Below are positions 5,641-12,333 of a stretch of DNA of 19,259 nucleotides, one piece after another; position 1 is the first letter of the stretch, and every line of letters starts with the position of its first letter. Made by a program: the position numbers and the translations under genes. The notes under the pieces are model-generated. The model was not told the origin of the DNA, ran no database searches, and saw only the letters and a program-made list of their open reading frames with translations. The stretch is from CAYJVP01 sp964373615 (GTDB lineage: Bacteria > Patescibacteriota > Patescibacteriia > UBA9934 > GWF2-40-263), in assembly GCA_964373615.1 (NCBI GenBank), contig CAYJVP010000011.1:1-19259 (forward strand), given 5' to 3'.

Positions 5641-7530
5641 ATGGCAAAAATTCTTGGGATAGATCTTGGAACAACAAATTCGTGCATGGCCGTGATCGAA
5701 GGCGGTCAGCCGAGGGTGGTTGAGAACAAAGAAGGCGCACGCACGACGCCGTCTATTATCGCGCTTGCGAAAAACGGCGAGCGGCTCGTCGGAGCCCCGG
5801 CGAAGCGTCAGGCGGTGACGAATCCGGAGAACACGTTGTTTTCGATCAAACGATTGATCGGGCGCCGATGGGACGATTCAGAGGTGCAGCATGATCTTAA
5901 AATCATGTCCTACAAGATCGTGAAGCACGGCGACGGTGTTGGGGTGAAGATGGGAGATAAAGAATATACACCGGAGGAAATTTCCGCGATGGTGTTGCGC
6001 AAACTCAAGGAAGACGCCGAGGAGAAACTGGGCGAGAAAATCACCGAAGCTGTGATCACGGTCCCGGCGTATTTTGACGACGCACAGCGCAACGCGACGA
6101 AGGTTGCCGGCGAAATCGCCGGGCTTACGGTCAAGCGCATCATCAACGAACCGACCGCGGCCGCGCTTGCCTACGGGTTTGATAAAAAGGCCGGCCAGCA
6201 GATCCTTGTGTACGACTTGGGCGGCGGCACGTTTGACGTGTCCGTGCTTGATGTTTCCGCGGACACCGTCGAGGTGAAAGCCACCAATGGGGACACGCAC
6301 CTGGGCGGCGACGACTTTGACCGTCGTGTCATTGATTGGATTATCGGTGAATTCAAAAAGCAGGAAGGCATCGATCTTGGAAAGGATCCGCTCGCCCTCC
6401 AGCGCATCAAGGACGCGGCCGAGAAGGCGAAGATTGAACTCTCCACGACCCAGCAGACCGAAGTGAACCAGCCGTTCATCACGAGCGATGCGAACGGACC
6501 AAAGCATATGGCGCTGACACTTTCGCGCGCGAAGCTCGAGGAGCTCGTGTACGACCTGGTCGAAAAAACGTTCGAACCCGTGCGCTCCGCGTTGTCCGAT
6601 GCGAAGATTGACAAGAAGGACATCCAGGAAATCGTCATGGTCGGCGGCATGACGCGCATGCCGGTTATCCAAAAGAAGGTTGAGGAATTTTTTGGCAAGA
6701 AACCGAACATCACCGTGAATCCGGACGAGGTCGTGGCGATCGGGGCGGCTGTACAGGCCGGCGTGCTCGCTGGCGAAGTGAAGGATGTTCTTCTGCTTGA
6801 TGTCACGCCGCTTTCGCTCGGGATTGAAACGCTCGGGAGCGTCATGACGCCGCTCATTGAGCGCAACACAACGATTCCAACAAGCAAGTCGCAGGTGTTT
6901 TCAACGGCGGCTGACGGTCAGCCATCTGTCGAGATTCACGTTCTGCAGGGCGAGCGTCCGATGGCTTCCGACAACAAAACGCTTGGGCGATTCATGTTGT
7001 CCGGCATTCCACCCGCTCCCCGCGGCGTTCCGCAGGTCGAGGTGAAGTTTGACATTGATGCGAATGGGATTTTGAACGTGTCCGCCACGGACAAGGCGAC
7101 CAACAAGAGTCAGCAAATTACGATCACAGCCTCGACCGGACTGGCGAAGGACGAGGTGGAACGCATGAAAAAGGACGCAGAGGCGCATGCCGAGGAAGAC
7201 CGAAAGCGCAAAGAACAGATCGAACACAAGAACATGGCTGAAACCATGGTGTATACCGCCGAGAAGATGTTGAAAGACGCAGGCGATAAGGTGACGGCTG
7301 ATGAACGCAAAGAGGTCGAAGAGAAAATCGAGGCCTTGAAAAAGGTGAAAGACGGCGACGATCACGAAGCGATCAAGAAAGCCGCGGACGAGCTTGCGAA
7401 CGCCGCGCAAAAGGTTGGGGCGAAGATGTACGCCTCACAGGAAGCGCAGGGGGAACAGAAGGGACAAGGGACAGATGGGAAAAATAGTGATGAGCAGCCG
7501 ATCGAGGGGGAGTTTAAGGAGAAGGAGTAA
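5641..7530 (+). CDS. dnaK: Molecular chaperone DnaK (Hsp70)
   Basis: 629-residue ATP-dependent cytosolic chaperone of normal length. The nucleotide-binding domain (about 1-380) shows IDLGTTNSC at the N-terminus, EPTAAALAYGFDKK, the phosphate loop YDLGGGTFDVSVLD and the later MVGGMTRMPVIQ. The substrate-binding domain (about 385-505) has DVTPLSLGIETLGSV, the ERNTTIPTSKSQVFSTA segment and GIPPAPRGVPQVEV. A helical lid follows, and then a disordered tail partly coded by a GGGACA-type repeat, ending in EGEFKEKE. ATG 5641 is one base after the grpE stop, so translational coupling is likely. Works with GrpE and DnaJ from the same operon under HrcA/CIRCE control. Confidence 0.98.
   Translation: MAKILGIDLGTTNSCMAVIEGGQPRVVENKEGARTTPSIIALAKNGERLVGAPAKRQAVTNPENTLFSIKRLIGRRWDDSEVQHDLKIMSYKIVKHGDGVGVKMGDKEYTPEEISAMVLRKLKEDAEEKLGEKITEAVITVPAYFDDAQRNATKVAGEIAGLTVKRIINEPTAAALAYGFDKKAGQQILVYDLGGGTFDVSVLDVSADTVEVKATNGDTHLGGDDFDRRVIDWIIGEFKKQEGIDLGKDPLALQRIKDAAEKAKIELSTTQQTEVNQPFITSDANGPKHMALTLSRAKLEELVYDLVEKTFEPVRSALSDAKIDKKDIQEIVMVGGMTRMPVIQKKVEEFFGKKPNITVNPDEVVAIGAAVQAGVLAGEVKDVLLLDVTPLSLGIETLGSVMTPLIERNTTIPTSKSQVFSTAADGQPSVEIHVLQGERPMASDNKTLGRFMLSGIPPAPRGVPQVEVKFDIDANGILNVSATDKATNKSQQITITASTGLAKDEVERMKKDAEAHAEEDRKRKEQIEHKNMAETMVYTAEKMLKDAGDKVTADERKEVEEKIEALKKVKDGDDHEAIKKAADELANAAQKVGAKMYASQEAQGEQKGQGTDGKNSDEQPIEGEFKEKE
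7449..7479 (+). repeat. GGGACA-type low-complexity repeat in the dnaK C-terminal tail
   Basis: GGGGGAACAGAA, GGGACAA, GGGACAGAT, GGG in tandem, encoding GEQKGQGTDGK in the unstructured tail. It resembles the block in grpE at 5163-5193. Confidence 0.6.
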
Positions 7531-7536
7531 CTCCGT

Positions 7537-7549
7537 TTTACAGAGGTCC
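7537..7549 (+). repeat. 13-base match to the end of the MITE-like element, between dnaK and dnaJ
   Basis: TTTACAGAGGTCC is identical to the reverse complement of the left terminus of the element at 12161-12308. It lies in the 38-base dnaK-dnaJ gap just after a small GGAG-TAA-CTCC hairpin. It could be a remnant or solo end of the same element; chance is unlikely but not excluded. Confidence 0.4.
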
Positions 7550-7568
7550 AAAAGACTCATGTTGTGTT

Positions 7569-8627
7569 GTGAGTGGGAAAGATTATTACAAGGTGTTAGG
7601 AGTGAGCCGCAGCGCTTCTTCGGAGGAGATCAAGCGCGCGTTTCGGACATTGGCGCACACACACCATCCGGATAAGCCGGGGGGCGATGAGGCCAAGTTT
7701 AAGGAAGCGAACGAGGCGTATCAGATTTTAGGCGATCCGGAGAAGCGCAAGAAGTACGATCAGTTCGGATCGGCGGCGTTCGAGGGATTCAACGGAGGCA
7801 ATGGATCCAGTGGTTTTGATTTTTCGTCCACGGGATTCGGCGATCTGGGAGATATCTTTGGCGATCTGTTTGGATTCAGTGGCGCCTCAACGCGACGACG
7901 GACTCGAAAAGGGGAAGACATCCAGGTTGACATGGAGCTGACGTTTCTTGAAGCAGTTTTTGGTGTTGAGAAAGAGGTCACGTTGACGAAACCTGCGGCT
8001 TGCGAACGCTGCGGCGGAGTAGGCGCAGATCCTGGGACGCATCTCAAAACGTGCGCGGACTGTGGCGGGTCGGGGACGCGGTTGACGGTCCAGCGAACCG
8101 TGCTCGGAAATATGCAACGGCGTCAAACGTGCGAAACCTGCCAGGGCGCCGGACAGGCGCCGGAGAAACGCTGTACCGCGTGTACCGGGACAGGGATCCT
8201 GCGGGCAAAAAAGACGTTGGTCGTCGGAGTTCCAAGTGGGGTTGAGGATGGGAACGTCATTCGTTTGCGTGGAGAGGGGGAGGCGACGCGTGGCGGATCT
8301 CCTGGAGACCTGTTTGTGCGTCTTCATGTGGCCGACGATGCTCGTTTTGGTCGGGAAGGCTCCACCATTTTTTCTGAAGCGCCTATTGGGTTCACCCAGG
8401 CCGCGCTTGGAGATACGATCGGGGTTCCGACGGTAGATGGCTCGGTTGAGCTTACGATTCCGGCCGGCACGCAATCCGGCGCTGAATTTCGTTTGCGTGG
8501 CAAGGGGGTCCCCACAAGAGGCAAACGGGGAGATCACATCGTTCGCATTCAGGTCGTGACACCCAAACATCTCTCCCGAAAAGAAAAGGAGCTTCTGCAT
8601 GAGTTGGGCCTGAAAGAAGCGCCGTGA
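7569..8627 (+). CDS. dnaJ: Chaperone protein DnaJ (Hsp40)
   Basis: 352-residue type I J-protein that stimulates DnaK ATPase and delivers substrates. The J domain spans residues 1-67 with HPD at 33-35. A Gly/Phe/Ser-rich linker spans about 67-105. The zinc domain has four CxxC pairs, at 145/148, 162/165, 188/191 and 202/205. C-terminal beta domains follow, with GDLFVRLHV and the conserved GVPTRGKRGDHIVRIQVVTP. GTG 7569 is chosen because MSGKDYYKVLGV matches the family start; no better in-frame start exists. It is last in the heat-shock operon, 38 bases after dnaK. Its TGA stop is shared with the extended -10 of the next gene. Confidence 0.97.
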   Translation: MSGKDYYKVLGVSRSASSEEIKRAFRTLAHTHHPDKPGGDEAKFKEANEAYQILGDPEKRKKYDQFGSAAFEGFNGGNGSSGFDFSSTGFGDLGDIFGDLFGFSGASTRRRTRKGEDIQVDMELTFLEAVFGVEKEVTLTKPAACERCGGVGADPGTHLKTCADCGGSGTRLTVQRTVLGNMQRRQTCETCQGAGQAPEKRCTACTGTGILRAKKTLVVGVPSGVEDGNVIRLRGEGEATRGGSPGDLFVRLHVADDARFGREGSTIFSEAPIGFTQAALGDTIGVPTVDGSVELTIPAGTQSGAEFRLRGKGVPTRGKRGDHIVRIQVVTPKHLSRKEKELLHELGLKEAP

Positions 8628-8647
8628 TATACTGGTCGAAGGAGGAT
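8625..8647 (+). promoter_or_regulatory. Extended -10 promoter and SD of the small membrane protein gene
   Basis: TGATATACT (8625-8633) is formed by the dnaJ stop codon plus TATACT. The predicted start is near 8640, so the SD GGAGG (8641-8645) would sit at the very 5' end of the mRNA, two bases before ATG 8648. Same design as 583-614. Confidence 0.5.
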
Positions 8648-9163
8648 ATGGACCAGCTCTTAAACTTCAACTGGTTTCAACCAACCTGGGATCTTTTCAT
8701 CATCCTTTTTTTCGTGATCGCCGCGCTTGTGTACGGCGTTTCGCTTGGTCGCGATCGCATTCTCGTCATTCTGGTTGCGATTTACATGGCGCTTGCGGTC
8801 GTGAAGTACCTTCCGTTTATCACCGAGTTCAAAGCGGATATCTCGGTCAACGATGAGTTTGCCTTCAAGGTTTCCATTTTTTTCGGTCTCTTCATCCTCC
8901 TTTTCTTTTTTCTCTCCCAGTCCGCCCTGCTGCGCACCTTCGCTTCCAGCACGTCGCAAGGAAGTTGGTTTCAGGTGATCGTTTTTTCCTTTCTTCATGT
9001 TGGGCTTCTGATTAGCGTGACCCTTTCGTTTTTTCCACAGGACCTTTCGCGTGTGCTATCGCCTTTGACGCAAACCTTGTTTCTCAATGACGCAGCCAGG
9101 GCGTTTTGGATCGTGACACCGATTATGGCTATGGCGATGTTCGGAGCGGGAAAGAGGAATTAG
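8648..9163 (+). CDS. Small integral membrane protein, unknown function (possibly CvpA-like)
   Basis: 171 residues with four to five hydrophobic segments, at about 13-30, 36-53, 72-93, 105-127 and 145-165. Starts MDQLLNFNWFQPTWDLFIIL. ATG 8648 is chosen over GTG 8624, which overlaps the dnaJ stop, because GGAGG lies just before it. The first 50 residues (DLFIILFFVIAALVYGVSLG) recall the start of CvpA-type proteins, but this is weak evidence. There is no catalytic motif. It is followed after 34 bases by pilM, so it may belong with the pilus genes or simply be adjacent. Confidence 0.75.
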   Translation: MDQLLNFNWFQPTWDLFIILFFVIAALVYGVSLGRDRILVILVAIYMALAVVKYLPFITEFKADISVNDEFAFKVSIFFGLFILLFFFLSQSALLRTFASSTSQGSWFQVIVFSFLHVGLLISVTLSFFPQDLSRVLSPLTQTLFLNDAARAFWIVTPIMAMAMFGAGKRN

Positions 9164-9179
9164 CAGGATGAGATTGGCG

Positions 9180-9188
9180 TGTTATACT
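9180..9188 (+). promoter_or_regulatory. Extended -10 promoter of pilM
   Basis: TGTTATACT fits TGn plus TATACT. Transcription would begin near 9195, only about three bases before ATG 9198, implying a nearly leaderless mRNA. This argues against the upstream in-frame ATG at 9168, which overlaps the promoter. Confidence 0.5.
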
Positions 9189-9197
9189 GCTGGAACT

Positions 9198-10376
9198 ATG
9201 GGCCTTTTCGCGGGTGGGCAAAAAAAGAGTTTTCTCGGCGTAGATATCGGAGCCGGCGGCATTAAAGTCGTTGAGCTTTTGAATGAAAAAAACCGCGCGC
9301 GTCTCATGACGTACGGGTATTCAGAGCGCCGTCCTGGCGAGTCCCTCATGCCGCCCTTGGAACATACCAAGGAAACCGCCGAGACGCTGGTCAAACTTTG
9401 TAAACAGGCAAAAACAACCTCGACCAAGGCCATGGCCGCGCTTCCGCTTTCCGGCGTGTTTTCCACGATCATTTCCGTGCCGCGCGAGCGCGACGAGAAA
9501 CTCGTCAAAGACTCTATCAATGCGCAGGTTCGCAAGCTCGCGCCGATGCCGCTTGAAGAGATGATTACCTATTCGACGTTTATTGATCCGTTGCGTGACA
9601 AGGACACAAAGAAGGATGCAAAGGATTCAAAAGATGCAAAGGGGACAGGGAGGCGGGAGGACGTTGCGGCATCGGGTGGTACGCCAGGAGTTCCGGGTGT
9701 GCCGGAGGCGAAAAAGCGTGAGTACGTTCGTGTGCTTGTGACCGGCTCGCCGAAATCACTCGTGCAGAAATATATCGAGATTTTTAAACTTGCAAAGCTC
9801 GAACTGCTCGCGCTCGACACCGAAGCGTTTGCTCTTATTCGAAGCCTTGTTGGGAAGGACAAGAGTGCGGTCATGATTTTGGACGTTGGACACCTGCGCA
9901 CAAATATCACGATCGTCGAAAAAGGAATCCCTTTTTTAACGCGAAGCATCAACGTCGGTGGCGGCACGGTCACGCAAAAGATCGCCACGCAACTTTCTAT
10001 TTCTGAAGAAGAGGCAGAGCGGATGAAGCACGACCTTGGGACGATGGCGCCGGGCGGTCAGGTCTCCATGGGCGGGATGCCGGCTCTGCTCGAGTCCGTG
10101 GCGCTCCCCATGGTCAACGAGATTCGCTACGCGATCGAGGTGTACGGCCGCATGGACACCGCGGACACCAAGCGCGTGGAAAAGGTGATCGTGACCGGAG
10201 GATCGGCGCATTTGCCAAAACTCGCGGACTATCTTTCGCAGACGCTCAACATGAACGTCTATGTCGGTGATCCGTGGGCGCGGGTGATCTACCCCGAGGA
10301 ACTTCGTCCGGTTCTTGACGAAGTCGGTCCGCGATTGTCCGTGGCGGTCGGCCTTGGCATGCGTGACATCGAATGA
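9198..10376 (+). CDS. pilM: Type IV pilus assembly protein PilM
   Basis: 392-residue actin-like (FtsA/SHS2 fold) cytosolic protein of the type IV pilus alignment complex. The nucleotide-binding start is clear: FLGVDIGAGGIKVVEL near residues 12-27. Later come the phosphate-2 loop VMILDVGHLRTNITIVEKG and the adenosine motif VIVTGGSAHLPKLADYLS. ATG 9198 is preferred over ATG 9168 because of the promoter and the family start. Residues about 134-172 are a Lys/Asp/Gly/Pro-rich insertion coded partly by 9-base repeats, unlike normal PilM. The usual partners pilN, pilO and pilQ are not adjacent; instead a receiver, a pilin and the prepilin peptidase follow. Confidence 0.9.
   Translation: MGLFAGGQKKSFLGVDIGAGGIKVVELLNEKNRARLMTYGYSERRPGESLMPPLEHTKETAETLVKLCKQAKTTSTKAMAALPLSGVFSTIISVPRERDEKLVKDSINAQVRKLAPMPLEEMITYSTFIDPLRDKDTKKDAKDSKDAKGTGRREDVAASGGTPGVPGVPEAKKREYVRVLVTGSPKSLVQKYIEIFKLAKLELLALDTEAFALIRSLVGKDKSAVMILDVGHLRTNITIVEKGIPFLTRSINVGGGTVTQKIATQLSISEEEAERMKHDLGTMAPGGQVSMGGMPALLESVALPMVNEIRYAIEVYGRMDTADTKRVEKVIVTGGSAHLPKLADYLSQTLNMNVYVGDPWARVIYPEELRPVLDEVGPRLSVAVGLGMRDIE
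9615..9650 (+). repeat. In-frame 9-base repeats within pilM
   Basis: GATGCAAAG, GATTCAAAA, GATGCAAAG (9615-9641) encode DAK-DSK-DAK, followed by GGGACAGGG (9642-9650), similar to the grpE and dnaK repeats. They form a charged linker in PilM. Confidence 0.6.
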
Positions 10377-10386
10377 GGTATCCAAC

Positions 10387-10427
10387 ATCCGGAACCCGGT
10401 TCCGGAGTCCGGAACCGGGTTCCGGAT
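10387..10427 (+). repeat. Perfect 20-bp inverted repeat of self-palindromic arms upstream of the receiver gene
   Basis: The left arm 10387-10406 (ATCCGGAACCCGGTTCCGGA) and the right arm 10408-10427 are perfect reverse complements around one G. Each arm is itself palindromic (CCGGAACC-C-GGTTCCGG and CCGGAACC-G-GGTTCCGG), giving four GGTTCC/GGAACC half-sites. No T run follows, so it is not an intrinsic terminator. It abuts the likely -10 at 10429, so an operator or REP-like element is possible. Confidence 0.75.
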
Positions 10428-10428
10428 C

Positions 10429-10437
10429 TGCTAAAAT
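10429..10437 (+). promoter_or_regulatory. Extended -10 promoter of the receiver-pilin-peptidase genes
   Basis: TGCTAAAAT fits TGn plus TAAAAT, one base after the super-palindrome. The expected start is near 10444, nine bases before ATG 10453. There is no recognisable -35; that place is occupied by the palindrome. Confidence 0.4.
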
Positions 10438-10452
10438 AACCAATAACGGGGT

Positions 10453-10857
10453 ATGCGACGTAAACCCTTGGTGCTCATTGTGGAGGCGGATCCGTATCTT
10501 GCGGGGATCTACGGCCGGCGGCTCGAGATGGAGAAGTACCAGGTGCGTGTAGCCGAAACGCTTGTGGACGCCCGCAAGCGGATCAAGCGAGCTCTTCCGG
10601 ACGCGCTCCTCGTCGATCCTGGCACGGAAGGGGAACAAGGGTTTGCGTTCGTTCGCGAGCTTCGCGCAGAGGAGGAAACGCGGTCTTTGCCGGTTATCCT
10701 CATGACGAAATTGGGGGACCGCGCAAGCGTCGCCAAAGGGATGGAAGCCGGCGCGGACGCTTACCTCATCAAGGGTCATTTTGTGCCCATGGAGGCAGCC
10801 AGAAAGGTGCGGCGGTTGATCGAAGAGAGAAAAAGTGATAGGATACATTTTGTATGA
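10453..10857 (+). CDS. Single-domain CheY-like response regulator receiver
   Basis: 134 residues, receiver domain only, no output domain. The phosphoacceptor Asp is likely D55 (ALLVDPG). The switch Thr (ILMTK) and the conserved Lys (AYLIKG) are present. The acidic pocket reads VEADP (10-14), where most receivers have two adjacent acidic residues, so one metal ligand seems to be Ala12; phosphorylation could be weak or absent. It overlaps the pilin gene by ATGA and follows pilM, suggesting a role in pilus or twitching control, like PilG/PilH-type receivers, by inference. No histidine kinase is nearby. The start has GGGG at 10448-10451 but no proper SD. Confidence 0.85.
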   Translation: MRRKPLVLIVEADPYLAGIYGRRLEMEKYQVRVAETLVDARKRIKRALPDALLVDPGTEGEQGFAFVRELRAEEETRSLPVILMTKLGDRASVAKGMEAGADAYLIKGHFVPMEAARKVRRLIEERKSDRIHFV

Positions 10858-11360
10858 CATCGAAAAAAGGGTTTACGCTCGTGGAACTATTGGTCGTTGT
10901 GGCCATCGTGGCGCTTATTGGCACATTTGCCGCGATTGCGGTGAATGCCGCGCGTTCAAAGGAGCGCGATGCCGTGCGACTTTCGCATGTGCGGCAGGTG
11001 CAGACAGCGCTTGAGGGCTATTTTATTGAACGCAATACTTATCCCGTGGTCGAAGAAGCAATTCCGCTCGGATATGGCACGGCTGGCTGTTTGGACACGG
11101 AAGGGTTTCAGGCGAGTTGCGATGCGGGTGCGGGCAATGTCATCATGCGTGCCGTGCCTGCTGGGCTTTCGTCCGGACTTGATGGGCTGATGACATGCGG
11201 CGGAGTCGCAAATGCGTACTGCTATCTTTCTACAAAGGAGGGGGAAGGATATGTCGTTCAATTCGAATTGGAAAATGCCGTTCCGCTGGCAAAGCTCCAA
11301 CAGGGATTGAATTGCGCCATGCCCGATGGGATGGAAGCGGGCGCTTGCCAAGTCGAGTAA
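10854..11360 (+). CDS. Type IV pilin-like protein (prepilin)
   Basis: 168 residues. Short leader MTSKKG, then FTLVELLVVVAIVALIGTFAAIA: the type III signal cut after Gly6, with Phe7 methylated and Glu11 (E5 of the mature protein) present. A 20-residue hydrophobic alpha-helix follows, and then an alpha region RSKERDAVRLSHVRQVQTALEGYFIERNTYP typical of pseudopilins and minor pilins. The C-terminal half holds six cysteines, suggesting up to three disulfides. ATG 10854 overlaps the receiver stop (ATGA). It would be exported and processed by the peptidase encoded next. Major pilin, minor pilin or competence pseudopilin cannot be told apart. Confidence 0.9.
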   Translation: MTSKKGFTLVELLVVVAIVALIGTFAAIAVNAARSKERDAVRLSHVRQVQTALEGYFIERNTYPVVEEAIPLGYGTAGCLDTEGFQASCDAGAGNVIMRAVPAGLSSGLDGLMTCGGVANAYCYLSTKEGEGYVVQFELENAVPLAKLQQGLNCAMPDGMEAGACQVE

Positions 11361-11370
11361 CGGTTTCCGT

Positions 11371-12159
11371 ATGTTTTTTCCGGCGCTTCTCCTGTTTGCG
11401 GTAGGTGTTTGCGTTGGGAGTTTCTTAAACGTCCTTGTTTTTCGAACGCGCGATGGGGAGGCGTTGACCGGCCGTTCGCGCTGTCTCACCTGCGAAAAAC
11501 CAATCGCGTGGCACGACCTTATTCCCGTGGCAAGTTTTTTTGCGCTCCGAGGTCGTTGCCGCTCGTGTCAAGGGGTGATTTCTTGGCAATATCCGCTTGT
11601 GGAACTTGTGACGGGAGTTCTTTTTTTGCTGTTTTATCTTCGGTACGCCACGAGTACGTTTCTTCCAGATGCGGCGAGCGCCGGCAACCTCTGGCTCTTT
11701 TTGCTGCGCGATCTGACCTTTTCCGTTTTCCTTATCATCGTTTTCGTGTACGACCTTCGCTACGCGCTCATTCTTGACCGCTTCACGATCCCTGGAATGA
11801 TCGTGGCGACCATTTTGAATCTTTGGCTTGGCCTTCCGATCTGGTCCCTGCTTGCCGGCGGGGTCGTATTGGGAGGGTTTTTCCTCTTCCAGTATTTGGT
11901 TTCTCGCGGGGCGTGGGTTGGGGACGGTGACATTCGAATGGGAGCGCTCATGGGGCTCATGCTCGGGTTTCGGGATGGCATGGTTGCCCTCTTCCTCTCC
12001 TATGTGATCGGCGCTGTTTTTGGGCTTTTTCTTCTTGCCACCCGCAAGGCAACGCCAAAAACACAGATTCCGTTCGGTACGTTCCTCTCAGTCGGCGCCT
12101 TGGTAACGTTGTTGTTCGGGGAGCGCATCATTGAGTGGTATGTGGGACTATTCGTTTGA
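11371..12159 (+). CDS. pilD: Prepilin peptidase / N-methyltransferase (A24 family)
   Basis: Membrane aspartic protease that cleaves prepilins after Gly and methylates the new N-terminus. 262 residues from ATG 11371; ATG 11326, inside the pilin gene, would add 15 polar residues before the first membrane helix and is less likely. The N-terminal domain has GSFLNVLVFR and the tetra-cysteine site C38, C41, C63, C66 (CLTC, CRSC) linked to methylation. The protease part has YDLRYALILDRFTIP with D128/D136 and the second catalytic motif GDGDIRMG around D187. About eight membrane segments. It ends with TGA inside the 5-base duplication flanking the MITE-like element, so its extreme C-terminus may have been set by that insertion. 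Confidence 0.95.
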   Translation: MFFPALLLFAVGVCVGSFLNVLVFRTRDGEALTGRSRCLTCEKPIAWHDLIPVASFFALRGRCRSCQGVISWQYPLVELVTGVLFLLFYLRYATSTFLPDAASAGNLWLFLLRDLTFSVFLIIVFVYDLRYALILDRFTIPGMIVATILNLWLGLPIWSLLAGGVVLGGFFLFQYLVSRGAWVGDGDIRMGALMGLMLGFRDGMVALFLSYVIGAVFGLFLLATRKATPKTQIPFGTFLSVGALVTLLFGERIIEWYVGLFV

Positions 12160-12160
12160 T

Positions 12161-12308
12161 GGGACCTCTGTAAAGGCGCGTCTCCCTTTCTCTTGAACAA
12201 AAAGTTGCAACTAAGTTGCCACCGGCTTGCCACCGGCTTTGCCGGGCGGGCTAGCCCCTCCTTGGGAAGGAGGGGAAACAACAGGAGACGCGCCTTTGCA
12301 GAGGTCCC
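12161..12308 (+). mobile_element. 148-bp MITE-like palindromic element with 5-bp target duplication
   Basis: The terminal inverted repeats are 25 bp: left 12161-12185 (starts GGGACCTCTGTAAAGG), right 12284-12308 (ends GCAGAGGTCCC), with one mismatch that is a G-U pair in RNA. Direct repeats TTGAT flank it exactly (12156-12160 and 12309-12313), the mark of transposition. Inside are the palindrome GTTGCAAC (12204-12211), a tandem exact 11-mer GCCACCGGCTT (12218-12228, 12229-12239), a CCGGC-TTT-GCCGG hairpin (12233-12245) and CCCCTCCTT-GGG-AAGGAGGGG (12255-12275). There is no coding capacity, so it would need a transposase in trans. It separates pilD from ligA. Confidence 0.75.
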
Positions 12309-12333
12309 TTGATGTCTGGTAACGTGAAACCGT

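Noticed and set aside
5878..6672. Minus-strand open frame opposite dnaK (264 codons)
   Set aside because: Antisense shadow common in GC-rich dnaK genes; dnaK itself is unambiguous.
10387..10427. Super-palindrome as an intrinsic terminator of pilM
   Set aside because: No T run follows either arm; GGATCTGCTAAAAT comes after it.
12161..12308. The composite palindrome as a CRISPR or integron attC site
   Set aside because: No regularly spaced repeats with unique spacers, and no attC core sites or integrase; flanking TTGAT duplications favour a transposed element.
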